A stretch of DNA of 64,000 nt. Origin: Epiperipatus broadwayi. Lineage: Eukaryota; Onychophora; Udeonychophora; Euonychophora; Peripatidae. The position numbers and the translations under genes were made by a program. Each line of letters begins with the position of its first letter. Position 1 is the first letter of the stretch. The DNA lies in the NCBI GenBank assembly GCA_028023455.1, contig JAQFVV010006629.1, forward strand, positions 1 to 64,000, read 5' to 3'. Under the pieces are notes generated by a model. It saw only the letters and a list, made by a program, of their open reading frames with translations. It ran no database searches and was not told where the DNA came from. Positions 13,641 through 24,869 of the stretch are shown here, in pieces.

Positions 13641-15830
13641 GAGGAAAATATTTGTTATTGTACTGAAATGTTAGCTATTTAGTTATATTCTTATTACACA
13701 GCAGCTTCTGGAAATAATGCTATGAATTCATTATTTGTCCATGAGAATACTAGAATTAATATTGAACCGGATGCTTTATTCGTTTCAGAAGTTCCATTGC
13801 AAAATTTAAAATGGCTTTCATATTTTTTTTAAGTTTTTAAAAGAAAGTTATTTCAAAGTTTTATATTTTATTTTATGTATTAAGAGTACGAGACATAACA
13901 CACATACTCATTTATTTCCTTTTTGTGCTTTTTTTTTTATTAAATTGTCTTTTCTTGGATTTTGTTTTGTAAAACATTCTAATTTAAAATTCTAATCTTT
14001 TTGAAAGCTTTTAGTTTTAAAAGAAAAGTTAATTGCATTCTTGTTTTGTTAATTGTAATCTATTTTAATTAATTTTGAAATGAGCGGAGATTTAATTTTG
14101 TATTAATTAATTTTTAAATAAGGTAACAGCCCTGGTCAGAATTTTTAATTAAGGTTAAGCGTGAGATAGAGATTTCTTTGGGCTAAAACTTCTAATTAAA
14201 AAAAGGAAAGATTACATGGGAGATAAGAGAGCATATAAATGGCCCAAAACGTTTGGACTTATTATTCTTGGCTTGACCTAGATTATTCTGCTTGAAAAGA
14301 ATATTGACTCATCTTATTTTTATTCTGCTGATTCATTATTATTCAGTTATATTAGTCTGCGGGGATTCTTATTCGGTTTGCAGTCCTGCCATATATTTTA
14401 AAAGATTGCTGTTCTCATCCTCGGACTGCCATTGATGATTTATTCCGCTGCCTGTCATTAAGACATATTGCTAATTTCTTATTATTGCCTATGTCTGCTT
14501 GATAGCATTTGCTTTTCACAAGATAACCAAATTTCACACCATGAGTGTTCAAATCTACGAGATGCAGTGCTAAACTGACCCAAAAGATGGACTCCTTATC
14601 CTAAGCTGTTCCTTCCAGATCATACCTTGAAAGCTAACTAGAACTGATCCAAAGCATGCCTCTACACTTGCCACCATGAAGAGATAAAGCCACCTGAATA
14701 TTTAATTCAAGAACAAATATACGTACCTGTTGAAGGACTCATTGGACTCTGCTTTACCATAAGATAAAATATTTCATATTCTTTCCAGGATATAAGTCTA
14801 ATTAAATTCTTCGCTTAATCTAAAAATAAATCTGTTGTCTAATGTTTTCATATTTATTCAATATCATAATTATTATACGTATTTTCTTATTGTATTTAGA
14901 GTGTGAATTTAAACCTTAGTTTTAAGATGCTCTATTTTTTTTATATCATTTATTTATCTGGGAGTGTATTGCGAGTTTATATTTTTATATGCTTTATATA
15001 CTTTTTTCTTTTATATTTCTAACCTTGATAAATACTTGGGCAGATATTAGTAATTTTTTTTTATCTTACCTGTTCCCTTTTCGTTATAATTTAGTTAGTT
15101 AAACTTGGTTTATGTTTTCTGCAAACCGTAAATCTTTTGGCTGACGATTTATTGAGTGTATTGTTCTGTTTTTTCTTCTAGATTGGAGATTTTGTTTTCT
15201 TCTCTTTAAGATTATGCTTAATCGTAATCTTTTCTTGTTATACGTTCTTGTCTTATATTGGAGCTAACGTTGATTATGTTAAAAGTGGTTTTATCATGAG
15301 CTATTCTGTAGACATATGACATTCTTGGTCCCAATGCTTTATTCCGGGTCAAGGAAAGCTTACCCATGCTACTTCGTCATTTCTTACAAGACTGCTTTAT
15401 TTTTGAAACCTTCAAATAGGAAAACTGGAATTAGTTTTTTATAAATCGCTAGCAGGATGATATTACAAATCCCTCTTTTTAAATCGTAGGTAAGAAAACT
15501 TATCTGCCAGGGTATTTTAAGGTTTTCAATACACTCTCTGATGCACGCTAATAAAGTCTAGATCAAACTTTCATATTTTGTTTGCCTGAGATCTATTTTC
15601 TTGAATTTAATAAATTTTAAAATTGGTTTGGCTGATGTTTGTCTTTGTGTTATTTTTTCAATTGTCTGAACTATTATAAAGATCTCTTTCTCTTCCTGGG
15701 TCTAGCTGGTAGCATCATCATCATCCACTTTTTATCACCGTAAATTAAATTTTGTAGATCGTTAATGACATGGTGGCACCTTTGATTATCAAAAGAAGAT
15801 AGAAGTGGCTGGTACAATATATATTGTGAT
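13641..15830. other. Unassigned AT-rich stretch, possibly LTR-like
   Basis: No open frame of note. A GC-richer block at 14220-14830 has a TATA-like ATATAAAT at ~14235, several short T-rich runs, and AATAAA at ~14826. The overall texture resembles the non-coding LTRs at 56-59 kb. I could not find a matching second copy, a primer-binding site or terminal TG/CA ends, so I do not call it an LTR. Confidence 0.2.
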
Positions 15831-16296
15831 TAAAAGGATATATGTCTATGTGTTTGAAAAGGAAGGTTTTAATAAATGTGTTTTACTAGTTCTTACTTAT
15901 AGATGTGAGACTTGGGCACTTAATAGAAGAGCAATACAGCCACTTCAGACCACTCAAAAAAGTATGGAGAGATGCATTTTAGGAGTAACAAAAAGAGATT
16001 GAAAACGCAACATATGCGTAAGAGAACAAAGTATTACTGACATCATTGAAAGAATTAAAAGACTGAAGTAGAGTTGGGCTGGACATTTTGCTAGAAGAGA
16101 TAATAGATGGGCAAATAAAATCTTAAACTGAATTCCAAGAGATTGTAAAAGACCCAGAAAGAAACCACATATGAGATGGATGGATGAAATAAGAGTATGC
16201 AAGGGTGATGTGAAGGAGAGAGGCTAGAAATCAGAGGTGGAATGAACTTGGAGAGATCATCCTGCAGTGGATTGATAATGGTTGACAATGATGATG
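15831..16296 (+). mobile_element. 5'-truncated RTE-type LINE copy with 12-bp target-site duplication
   Basis: A ~466-bp copy of the 3' end of the RTE element that is better preserved at 48.73-49.2 kb. It encodes the degenerate C-terminal tail of the polyprotein (LVLTYRCETWALNRRAIQ, SMERCILGVTKRD), followed by frame-broken sequence that still matches the longer copy through GGACATTTTGCTAGAAGAGA and CAGTGGATTGATAATGGTTG. It ends in a short GATGATGAT run, the usual RTE 3' end. ATATATTGTGAT occurs at 15819-15830 and at 16297-16308, directly flanking the copy. Similarity to the 48-kb element starts at TAAAAGGA, exactly after the left repeat. This is the signature of target-primed reverse transcription with 5' truncation. 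Confidence 0.88.
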
Positions 16297-16308
16297 ATAT
16301 ATTGTGAT

Positions 16309-18044
16309 GTGCACACATCTTCATTTGTCATTTTCTAGATTTTATAAATAGATAAATAAAGAAAACAATTCAAGGTCATATATGTAATAAAAATATGTTT
16401 ATTTGTTTTAAATAAATCTGAAATAAATGAATCATTTATTTATTAAAATTAAAAAATATTTTTTTGAATTATATTGGATTACAACAATGCTTTATTAAAA
16501 TTAGTAAAAAGAAATCACATGTTCAAAACTAGTGTTTAAAAATATGGACTGTTGTTTGTGATACTATAGAGACAAACGATTTCAAAAGGAAGAACATACT
16601 GTTTTTCCTTTAAAAAGTTTGGTGTTTTAATCTTACTTTACTCTATAAATAAATTCTGATGTGCAGTAAAGAAAATTTATTTGAGTAGAGAATTTAAGAA
16701 GGAAAGTTGCAGGAGTTCCTTCCATTTAATATCTATGATTTAAATGGAATGATTAACAACAAAATGCTATGCTGACCACCATAAACATAAGATACTGAAG
16801 CTACTTGAATTGTATCAATGAAGGAAAATAATTGAATAGCATTTAGGGATTAAAAATGTCTATGGATTCCTATATATATGTGTGTGTGCTAATATGAAGA
16901 TGCTAAAGAAAAGGCTGCAAAATAAAATATATTTGAAGTGTTATATTCTAATAGTAACAGATACTTAAAGAAAAATCTTACATTAACAACAGTTGAAATA
17001 AATTAATAGCATTAATTAGAATACAGTCTGGTTTTGTCATCTGATAACTTAATAAAAATCAAATAAAGTAAAAGATCAATTAAAACATAAATAGTATCTG
17101 CATAACTTAGTGTGAATTATAAATAACTTTATAAAAAAAAGTGGTACTTGATATTTATATTTTAAAAGAATATAATTTTTTTAAACATATTTATTTTCTT
17201 ATTTGTGCAAAATAAAAGCTATAATTAACCCTTTCTTGATTATATGCATTTATAATTTTAATTATAAATTATCATATTTAGTCATACTATAGTGAGGGTG
17301 AACTATAAATGTACTTTACATGATGTTAATTTCCGTTATAAATTATTTTTTATTTTAATCACCACAAATAAATTAATATATTTTAATAAATTTATATTGT
17401 TGCTATTAACCTATTGCATGAATCATTGTAGAACTATTATATTATCCTATAGTACATTCCATTTTATATTTCACTAATAATTAAAACATTGTTTAATGAA
17501 TTTTGTCTTCTTTCCCAGGCAGGAATATTCATATGTACCCAATGATCAACTCATTTATTTATTAGTTATATTTTAATTTGCCTGAATATGACATTTTCTC
17601 AGTATATTTAGATTGTCCAAATGTGTAATACATAAATGGCAAAAACTACCTGGTTTATAATTATATTTATTACATGTAGTTGCTTATATATGTGATGTAT
17701 TTGCAGGCCAACTAGCCCTGCTCAGTTTTACTATTTTCATTACATTTGTAGTTATCTAACCTGTTGGCATTTACTGATAGTTCCATTTATTACATTAGTT
17801 ATGTAGTATGATGAGAAGTCTATTATTTTATATTATCCATTATAAATTTTTGACTTGTCAAAAGGTATATAATTATGAAACAGTACTCAAATTTGTAAGC
17901 TGTTCAGAAGTTTATTTTCATTTATATATTTTACCTTATTAGAATATTTTCCTTTACATTTGGCTCATCCAACAAGGGAATATTACTATTCATGAAACAA
18001 TGTTGCTTCATTAGCATTGTTTATAGATTTTATTAGATTTTCCT
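16309..18044. other. No recognisable feature
   Basis: AT-rich sequence with short microsatellite runs (TATATATATGTGTGTGTG near 16870). No coding region, transposon ends or RNA gene could be supported on either strand. Confidence 0.4.
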
Positions 18045-18379
18045 TTACAATACACAAAATAGAAATTCATATAGCATTATAATATTAGCCTAAAACAAAA
18101 TTGTACTAAAATTGTTCCACAACCATGGTTTTATCTATTAACAAATAGATCTTTTCAAGTCAAATTCAACTAAACATACAATATATATACAAATCAAAAT
18201 AGCCTTCCCATCATTCATTCAAAAACCAGCTTCCTTCAACATCAAAGAATGTATATATATCTTCAATAGCTTCTCTTCCTCTTTCCTTTTTTATTTTTGC
18301 TTTTGTAATATATAACATATAATAACCACATTCCACTCTTTTTACACTTTGAAGCAAAATGTATTTATTAATATTACAG

Positions 18380-18408
18380 TTTCGACTGTTCCTAGCAGTC
18401 TTCGTCAG
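18380..18408 (-). ncRNA. Hammerhead-ribozyme-like motif, left palindrome arm
   Basis: Read on the minus strand, CTGACGA (18402-18408) is followed by the hairpin GACTG-CTAGGAA-CAGTC and then GAAA (18380-18383). This is the conserved CUGANGA / stem II / GAAA core order of hammerhead ribozymes. One extra A sits between CTGACGA and stem II, and stems I and III are not clear from the sequence alone. It may be a degenerate or dimer-dependent motif. Confidence 0.5.
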
Positions 18409-18773
18409 ATCTACAAAAATTTAAACATTATATCAATACAACCATATTTCATACATATATCTATTAAATTTTTACAATTTTACCAACTTAATTATTAACA
18501 TAACTTTATTCATAAAACTTACTATTACATAACTTTAAAATCTACTTTACCCTTTATTTCTATTCTTAGTTATTAAATATGATAATAACTAAGAATATAA
18601 ATATGATAATAACCAAGAATAGAAATAAAGGGTAAAGTAGATTTTAAAGTTATATAATAGTAAGTGTTATGAATAAAGTTATGTTAATAATTAAGTTGGT
18701 AAAATTGTAAAAATTTAATAGATATATGTATGAAATATGGTTGTATTGATATAATGTTTAAATTTTTGTAGAT

Positions 18774-18802
18774 CTGACGAAGACTGCTAGGAACAGTCGA
18801 AA
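18774..18802 (+). ncRNA. Hammerhead-ribozyme-like motif, right palindrome arm
   Basis: Plus-strand twin of the motif in the left arm: CTGACGA at 18774-18780, stem II GACTG (18782-18786) pairing with CAGTC (18794-18798) around a CTAGGAA loop, and GAAA at 18799-18802. The core is conserved between the arms, while sequence just after it differs by one base (GAAATTGT against GAAACTGT). Catalytic competence is not shown. Confidence 0.5.
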
Positions 18803-19020
18803 TTGTAATATTAATAAATATATTTTTCTTCAAAGTGTAAAAAGAGTGGAATGTGGTTTATTAAATGTATATATATATGTTTTACGTTTAGTTGAATTTC
18901 ATTTTAAAATGTCTTTGTTAATTGATGAAACAAATCATGGTTGTTGAAGAATTTTAGTAAAATTTTATTTTTGGCTTGTATTGTAATATTATATGAATTT
19001 CTATTTTATTTATAATTGTT

Positions 19021-19940
19021 AGTAAAGCATGAGGCAGTATTTAATACATTGAAATGAAGAATCCATTATTCATTTCAATAAAAAAAAAATGACATTTTTT
19101 TCTTCTCTTCTAAGCAAAGTAATATGCAAATGTTTTTTTTTTTTTAAAAAATAGAAGCAACTTTTTTTTTTATAAAATTAAGTTTCCCCTTTTTAACCAT
19201 ATTAGAATACTTCATTCAAATCCCAGGATTTCAATATGCCTTGTGAATAAAAAGGAAGAAAACTCCTAACAGCTAGATCTAATCTGAAACACTTTGAATG
19301 ATACTTCAAATAACTCCAGCTGAAATTAAGAAATAGGCTTATTTAAAAGACAGCTAAAAATTACTAGATTATATTATCACCCTAAACAGACTTAATATTT
19401 TTTTTGAAAGAAGTAAATGACAATTATTTTGTTTTGTGAGTTATAATTAAAGTCTGATTTGTGCTTTATTTCAACTGTTATGAATTTGTAAATAATGTTT
19501 GTCACCCTATTTTGAAAGAAACTATCAAAAAAAAAAAAAAGAATTTGTAATAACTTATTAAAATTTTTTTTTTTAAAAAAATAATTATTATATCATATAT
19601 GTATTGCTAACCTTATCAGTTTTATATAAGTTATTAATAAGAGCAAAATGTAAAGAAATAATGATAATCATGTAAGTGCAGTGGATAAATATAAATTGTC
19701 TACATCTCAAATAGCCATAATTAACAATGTAATTATTTCTATTAGTCTCATTTGTTTGTAGTTAAACTTATATTTGATTACTGAAAATTGGTTTTATGTA
19801 GATAAATTTATATGTACACAGTTATTTGTTCAATGTTTAATAGTTTACATATATTCACATCCTTATGGGAGAATACATTAATATCAGTTTATCTCAGAAC
19901 GAGTCATCCTTGTATAAATTATAGTTGTATTCAATTAAGT
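19021..19940. other. No recognisable feature
   Basis: AT-rich with several homopolymer A and T tracts (for example 19130-19175 and 19520-19580). I see no gene, transposon end or structured repeat. Confidence 0.4.
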
Positions 19941-20600
19941 TTATGACCAAAAGACCACTCCTTATAATTATTGTATAGAAGTTTTCAGTTAGTTAGGACC
20001 AAAAGACCATCCCTCTATAGTTATTATATAAGCGATTATATTTAGTATTAGGATCTAAAAAAGGCTTTTCCTTATGATTATTGTGATAAAGATAGGATTG
20101 ATGTCTATCCTATATAGAGCATATGTAAGTACTAGGAGACATGCTAGTCAAAGTAATATATTTATGAATTCATACATGCGTAGAATTATATTTAAGTTTA
20201 TTGAAATCAGTGTTAAAAGTACGCCAAATGCGTTACATTATTTATGAATATATTGATACTATGAGGTATAAAGATTAAAGCACTTTGTTAAAGAAATAAA
20301 TTGAATGTCAATTAATGATTATACTTTGTAAATAAATTGCTGTTACATGATTTGTTAATTTTATTAAAGAAAATAATTTGTACATCAGCATTACACTTGT
20401 AAATAAATTATTTTCATAAAATTTGTTAGTTTGTTTATGTAAGATTGCGTGGTCTATCATTATGCATCGGGAGTAACCTATGTTCTTTGTGATTTAGCTC
20501 GGCATTACAATTGGGGCTGTGTAATGATTATATTACTATATTAAATAAAATAATTTATATATATGTGTTGATTTATGTCCTGATGCTTAATGCCAGGTAG
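19941..20600 (+). repeat. Short degenerate tandem repeats
   Basis: Three imperfect units with ~52-54 bp spacing begin at 19945, 19997 and 20051 (GACCAAAAGACCACTCCTTA, GACCAAAAGACCATCCCTCT, GATCTAAAAAAGGCTTTTCC), each followed by a TATAATTATTGTATA-like segment. Further on, a GTAAATAAATT...TTTGTTA unit occurs twice (about 20328 and 20399). No coding content. GGCATTACAATTGGGGCTG at ~20502 loosely resembles an LTR end followed by a damaged primer-binding site, but there is no second LTR. Confidence 0.45.
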
Positions 20601-20709
20601 CACTTGTATAATTTATGTAAATAAATAAATGAGTACAGAAAGTGTAAAATGAATGAACTATGTTAAATTTGACCATTATAGTATATATATAAATTGTGAT
20701 GGAACATTG

Positions 20710-21640
20710 CTTTCTATTTTAATTTTTCAAAATGATTTCACTGGGGTAAATGCAGCATTTTGTCCAAGAGTTGTATTTCTTTATATTCTGTACAATGTGG
20801 AACTTAAATTTCTCTAATGTCCTAGTAATTGATTTTTTTCCCTCTTTTACTATCTCAATAATATTTTTTATAAATTCCTTATTAGTCATAACAAGTTGAT
20901 CTTCCCTGAGTTGTATTATATGAATGATTTGTTTTAACTTGTCCATTAATGTTTGGCAAGTCTTTAAGTCATTCATGCTCTCACTCCATGGTATAACAAT
21001 TTCTAGTACTTTTTTTATAAATATTATTGTGACAAGCAGTTGTGAATGATTTCTAATATGTCATTAATTTAGCATTAGGCTTGACACAAAGAGTTTTTGG
21101 AATTTGGTCAAATTCCACAAAGATATAAGTTGTCTTAATTCATCAAAGAGATTGCAACAGTAAAATACTATTGAATCTAAACATTTCATTTTCTCAGCCA
21201 ACTATTTAGAATGATTACATGTAGCATTAATAGGAATTTAATTCCAACTCTCCATCTCAAGGTAACTTTTCATTTGGGTTATAAAATAATTGTGGAAACA
21301 TTCTGTACATAGAATATATCTATGACCCATGGTTTTTTATTGTGCTATCAGTTTTCATTTCTGTTCTTTAAAAGCATAGATTCTTAGAGCAGTAAATATC
21401 TCTTGGCTTGATTATATAACCTTAACATAATTACATAATATCTCCTTCACCTTTTGATTGATTTCTATTTTACGAATGTCGTTTTAATTTGGAGTTTGTA
21501 TCCATAATAATCCAGTTTCATTGCAATTAAATATTTGTTTTAAAATATAGCTCTTTTTAAAAAATATTTTTAGAATTTTACTGGAAATATATCAGCAGTC
21601 TCATTCTTAGTAGATTCACACTTGTTTTGATGTTTTTAAA
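20710..21640 (-). pseudogene. pogo/Tigger-family transposase relic
   Basis: The minus strand holds a decayed DDE transposase. The best landmark is FNCNETGLLWIQT (about 21491-21530), a close match to the F-N-x-D-E-T-G-L-x-W motif of pogo/Tigger transposases, with the catalytic Asp replaced by Asn. Just upstream is ADIFPVKF (family: ...FP.EF/KF...). Further down are KSFTTACHNNI (~21040) and then an open stretch of 85 codons (20719-20976) starting MNDLKTCQTLMDKLKQIIHI, which matches the family's late W-x-D-F-K-G-F / linker region. Several stops and frameshifts separate these pieces. The N-terminal DNA-binding domain and terminal inverted repeats were not found. Confidence 0.6.
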
Positions 21641-22434
21641 TTAGTAGTGATTTCTAAATTTATGGAAACAACCTTAAATATAGTAAATGGTTTTAGTATC
21701 ATTTTTTTGTATGAATCTTTTAACTCAAGTTTTTATATAGATTCAGTGCTTTTTGACATAAAATGCAACTGGTGACCTTTTTTGTCTTTACTAAATATTT
21801 ATCATGCATTGTAGCACTTTCAGAAAACAAGTCAGTCTAGGACCCCTCCCTCTCTTTTTTTAATGATTTTGCAAATAAAAGATTTATTTCTATTAAATAG
21901 TGTATAACTTGATTGCATCTTTTTTTTTTTAAATAAAGAAGTACTCTCATTAATTTTGTACTTTGAGGTCATTTAGAATGAACTTCAAAATTTTATGTAA
22001 TATAACAGAAAATTAGATTTGCATGTGCAATCTTTTCTGGGAAACTATAGGAATGTGGCTGAAAAATTTTGGGAAATTGCTAGAAGCAAACAAATAATTG
22101 ATCCTATATAGGCAAGTAATATATATATATGCATTTTACAAATTTTAAATTAATTTGTGAATTTAAATTTTTTTTTTTTTGAATTACTGTATTATTTGTT
22201 AAAAAAAAATAGTCCTAATTTTCTAACAGTAGACCACCTAACTAATACCATTTTTTTGCCCATTATTTAATCTTACAATACTGAACTGTTTTATTTTTAA
22301 TTTTAAATGTTTAAAATTCAAGAAAAACAATTTTCCCCCCATGTTTGTATTTTATTTTATTGTGTTATAACACAACTTAATGTTAAATCGAGATGATTGA
22401 TGATCAACTTTTATTTATATTTTAAGAATCATAT
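21641..22434. other. No recognisable feature
   Basis: Mostly AT-rich sequence. It may include the decayed N-terminal part of the adjacent minus-strand transposase relic, but no motif is good enough to claim. Confidence 0.3.
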
Positions 22435-23711
22435 TGTACCATATATACATATGTACGGATGGTCCTCGAGTGTTGGCATTGGCATTTTAGAGTTAAAATA
22501 TTAAATTTCCAAGTGAAAGATAAAATAGATATTTTTATAAATTCTGTTTGATTATTTTAGATAATGTTAATTATATTTTCTATAGCTACATTAAAAAAAA
22601 AAAGAATAACAAAAGATTTACCTTTTGATTTTACTGAGATAAGAAGGTAAATTCAAATTGAGAGGACTTTGAAAACAAAAATTAAATAGAAATGTGTAAA
22701 TTGGTAAAAGTTAAAATGGGGATAAAAAGAAAAGAAAAGATGTAAACAGGAGGTGTGCGATGGTCTCAAATTAGGAGTAGTATAAAAGAAGTGACATCTC
22801 TGAGGGTCTTTTGCCTCGTTTTCTGGGTGGTACCAAATAGCAAATTGCAGTAAATTGATATTTTTTGTATGGAGGCACTACATGATGTCACATTATATTC
22901 TCACCAGTGGATTTCTTATCAAATAGTGAGTAGAGAATAGTTCATCGCCGATACTTTTTCCTTCCTAGAGTTGCAATAATGTTGTGATTGAATCCCATCA
23001 CCTACCTGAATATTATGTATACCAAGATACTATAAGAATAGCATACAATGGATGATCTTGCTAAGAACAAAACCATGCATGGTAATTTGTGCAGTGATGG
23101 AATTAAACAATTGAAATTTACCAATAAGAAGCTTTCTTTTGTGTGTTATATGTGATCATGTTCAGGAAATTATAGTTACTGTTAAAATGGTGTAATAAAT
23201 CTGATTAAAAAAAAAAAACTGAATCAAGATAACTTCCAAGAACAGCAAGAATTGACTTTTAATAAACAAAGTTGTTTGGTATTACATTTTATTCTGTTAT
23301 TATTATTAATAAACATGTTAGAATTATAAAATTAATAAATCGTAGAAATATAATTTACTCTGTTATTGATTTAAATTTTGCCAATTATAAATGCCAATTC
23401 TGTATCATAAATTACAATTCTCCAGAGGGCAGTAATTCTCATGTAATAATGATTATTGCAGATAGGATGGAGACCCAGTGGATTTTGCATATAGAATCCT
23501 GGCACATGTTAAATAAATGAAAACTGATTCTTATTTGACTATTATTAAACTTACTTATAATAAACTGGGGTTGGTTGACCAAGAAAAATAGTTATGTTCA
23601 CAGTAATACTTGACATATTCAAATAAATGAATTATTTAAGTGCAGAAATAACTTGGTCAATGAATACCACAAATTAAAGTGTATAAACCTACTTTACCGA
23701 TAAGCAGTACA
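22435..23711 (+). repeat. 5' LTR of the Ty3/Gypsy element
   Basis: Begins TGTACCATATATACATATG and ends ...AGCAGTACA, giving TG...CA ends, directly before a tRNA-Lys-like primer-binding site. Its first ~340 bp are a diverged direct repeat of 27885-28287 (shared: TTAAAATATTAAATTTC, TATAAATTCTGTTTGAT, AATGTTAATTATATTTTCTA, AAATTGGTAAAAGTTAAAAT). A TATA box (TATAAAAG) lies at 22781, a plausible retrotransposon promoter. Confidence 0.75.
22781..22788 (+). promoter_or_regulatory. TATA box of the Gypsy LTR
   Basis: TATAAAAG within the 5' LTR, ~350 bp from its start, followed by a GC-richer segment (GACATCTCTGAGGGTC). Position and sequence fit an LTR promoter. Activity is unlikely given the decay of the element. 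Confidence 0.4.
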
Positions 23712-23761
23712 ATGGCAGCCCAGATGTGAGACTTGAAACTCATAACCTGAGAATAAGAGTG
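23712..23761 (+). other. Primer-binding site with extended tRNA-Lys(CUU) complement
   Basis: TGGCAGCCCAGATGTGAG starts two bases after the LTR end and resembles TGGCGCCCAACGTGGGGC, the complement of the tRNA-Lys(CUU) 3' end. The resemblance continues: ACTTGAAACTCATAACC matches the complement of the T arm, and CTGAGAATAAGAGT matches the complement of the anticodon stem and loop. In all ~48 bases look like antisense tRNA-Lys, far more than the usual 18. Confidence 0.65.
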
Positions 23762-24120
23762 GGGAGTTAAAAAAGAATAGATTTTAAAAAATAAAATATG
23801 AAAGTTGAATTGTTAAAATCTTAGTGCAGGATGCAATAAAAAAAAAAAGGAAAAAATCATGTATGTAGTTGAGGTAAAAGAGTAGACAAACAAATGGGAA
23901 ATAAAGAAGCTAGAAGGAAAAGTGACAACAGGTGAAGAAGTGTCTGTTTGTGTATTCATTGTTAAGAGAAATAAAAGTATTGAGTTTATATATTTTTTGA
24001 CAGAGAAATATCGTTTATTTTATTGTATTCTCGGTTGTCTCATAACAGAAAAATAAGTTAGATATTAAATATAAGTGAGCAATTAAATATTGAAATTAAG
24101 AGAGTAAAAATAACTAAACC

Positions 24121-24220
24121 ATGGCAGAAGAAAGGGAAAAAAGAGATGAAGGAGAACACGAGAATATTGATAAAAAAGATACTGAAGGAGGTAACAGAAT
24201 TAAAGAACAAAATGAATAGG
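24121..24220 (+). pseudogene. Possible gag remnant
   Basis: A short frame starting ATGGCAGAAGAAAGGG is rich in Glu, Lys, Arg and Asp (MAEEREKRDEGEHENIDKK) and ends at a TAG near 24218. Charged residues and position between primer-binding site and protease suggest the gag region, but no zinc knuckle or capsid motif is visible. The assignment rests on position only. Confidence 0.3.
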
Positions 24221-24383
24221 GAGATAGGAGAATTGAAAAAACAAGTAAGGAGAGAAAAAAAACGGAGTAAAGAGATCATTAAAACAATAGAGAAAAAAGG
24301 TAGATAACCTTATTTGTGAGTGGGATGGGGTAATGACTAATTATATGTCTCAAGAATGCCTGAAAGTTATGCAAATAAACAAT

Positions 24384-24460
24384 ATTAATGTAGAGACATT
24401 GTGGGATTCCGGCAGCCAGATATCAATAATGTTGGAGACGATATATGAATGGTTGAAGAA
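24384..24460 (+). pseudogene. Retroviral-type aspartic protease fragment
   Basis: The frame reads INVETLWDSGSQISIMLETI. D-S-G at 24405-24413 is the catalytic triad motif (usually D-T/S-G) of retrotransposon proteases, and SQISIM fits the residues that follow. The partner flap and C-terminal motif are not seen in frame. Adjacent stops show that it is non-functional. Confidence 0.6.
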
Positions 24461-24869
24461 ATAAATCATAGAGATAAACTCTGCCAATGAGAAACACTCA
24501 AGTAACAATGGTGAATAATAAAAAAAAAAGCACAATTGGGCGTGAAACAAGTTTTGATGCAAATCAAAATAGGGAATAAAATTATGCATCATACATTACT
24601 GATTCTAAAAGGTTTGGTGCATGAAGCCATACTGGGGTCTAACTTTATGTGAAAAACCAGATGCATGATTGATTATAGAGGAAAGTTATTATTTGCGAAG
24701 AAGAAAGAGTGCAGTTTGGGTCTGAATAAAGAATATGTAACAAAGTTTGAGTCAAAAAATCCATTAATAGAGGGCGAATTAATGAACAAGTAAATAAGAT
24801 GAAAAGGGGCCCTGAAAGAAATATTAGTCAGGTACAAATCAAATTTTTCAGATAAACCTGGAATTATTA

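Larger units (their letters stand above)
18048..19020. repeat. ~1-kb imperfect palindrome, probable paired Penelope-type terminal repeats
   Basis: The left arm (18048-18575) is the reverse complement of the right arm (18588-19020), joined by a short AT-rich centre around 18580. Matching is near perfect at 18332-18575 against 18590-18860. It resumes further out, where 18048-18190 pairs with 18865-19020; the left arm has ~140 extra bases at 18191-18331. Each arm carries the same hammerhead-like core near its middle, on opposite strands and pointing outward. Penelope-like elements are known to have terminal repeats in direct or inverted order that contain hammerhead motifs, so a pair of such repeats without the coding part is the best reading. 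No flanking TSD was found. Confidence 0.75.

Noticed and set aside
14220-15700. Solo LTR with TATA-like ATATAAAT
   Set aside because: No TG/CA ends, TSD or second copy in the window; listed only as unassigned.
18374-18802. Claim of active hammerhead ribozymes
   Set aside because: There is an extra A before stem II, and stems I and III cannot be established by eye; kept as hammerhead-like only.
20502-20530. CATTACAATTGGGGCTG as a fourth LTR end with primer-binding site
   Set aside because: About 10 bases of the site would have to be missing, and no matching LTR was found.
24058-24592. Minus-strand hydrophobic frames opposite the Gypsy gag/protease region
   Set aside because: Phe/Ser/Leu-rich translations are the expected antisense of a purine-rich coding strand.
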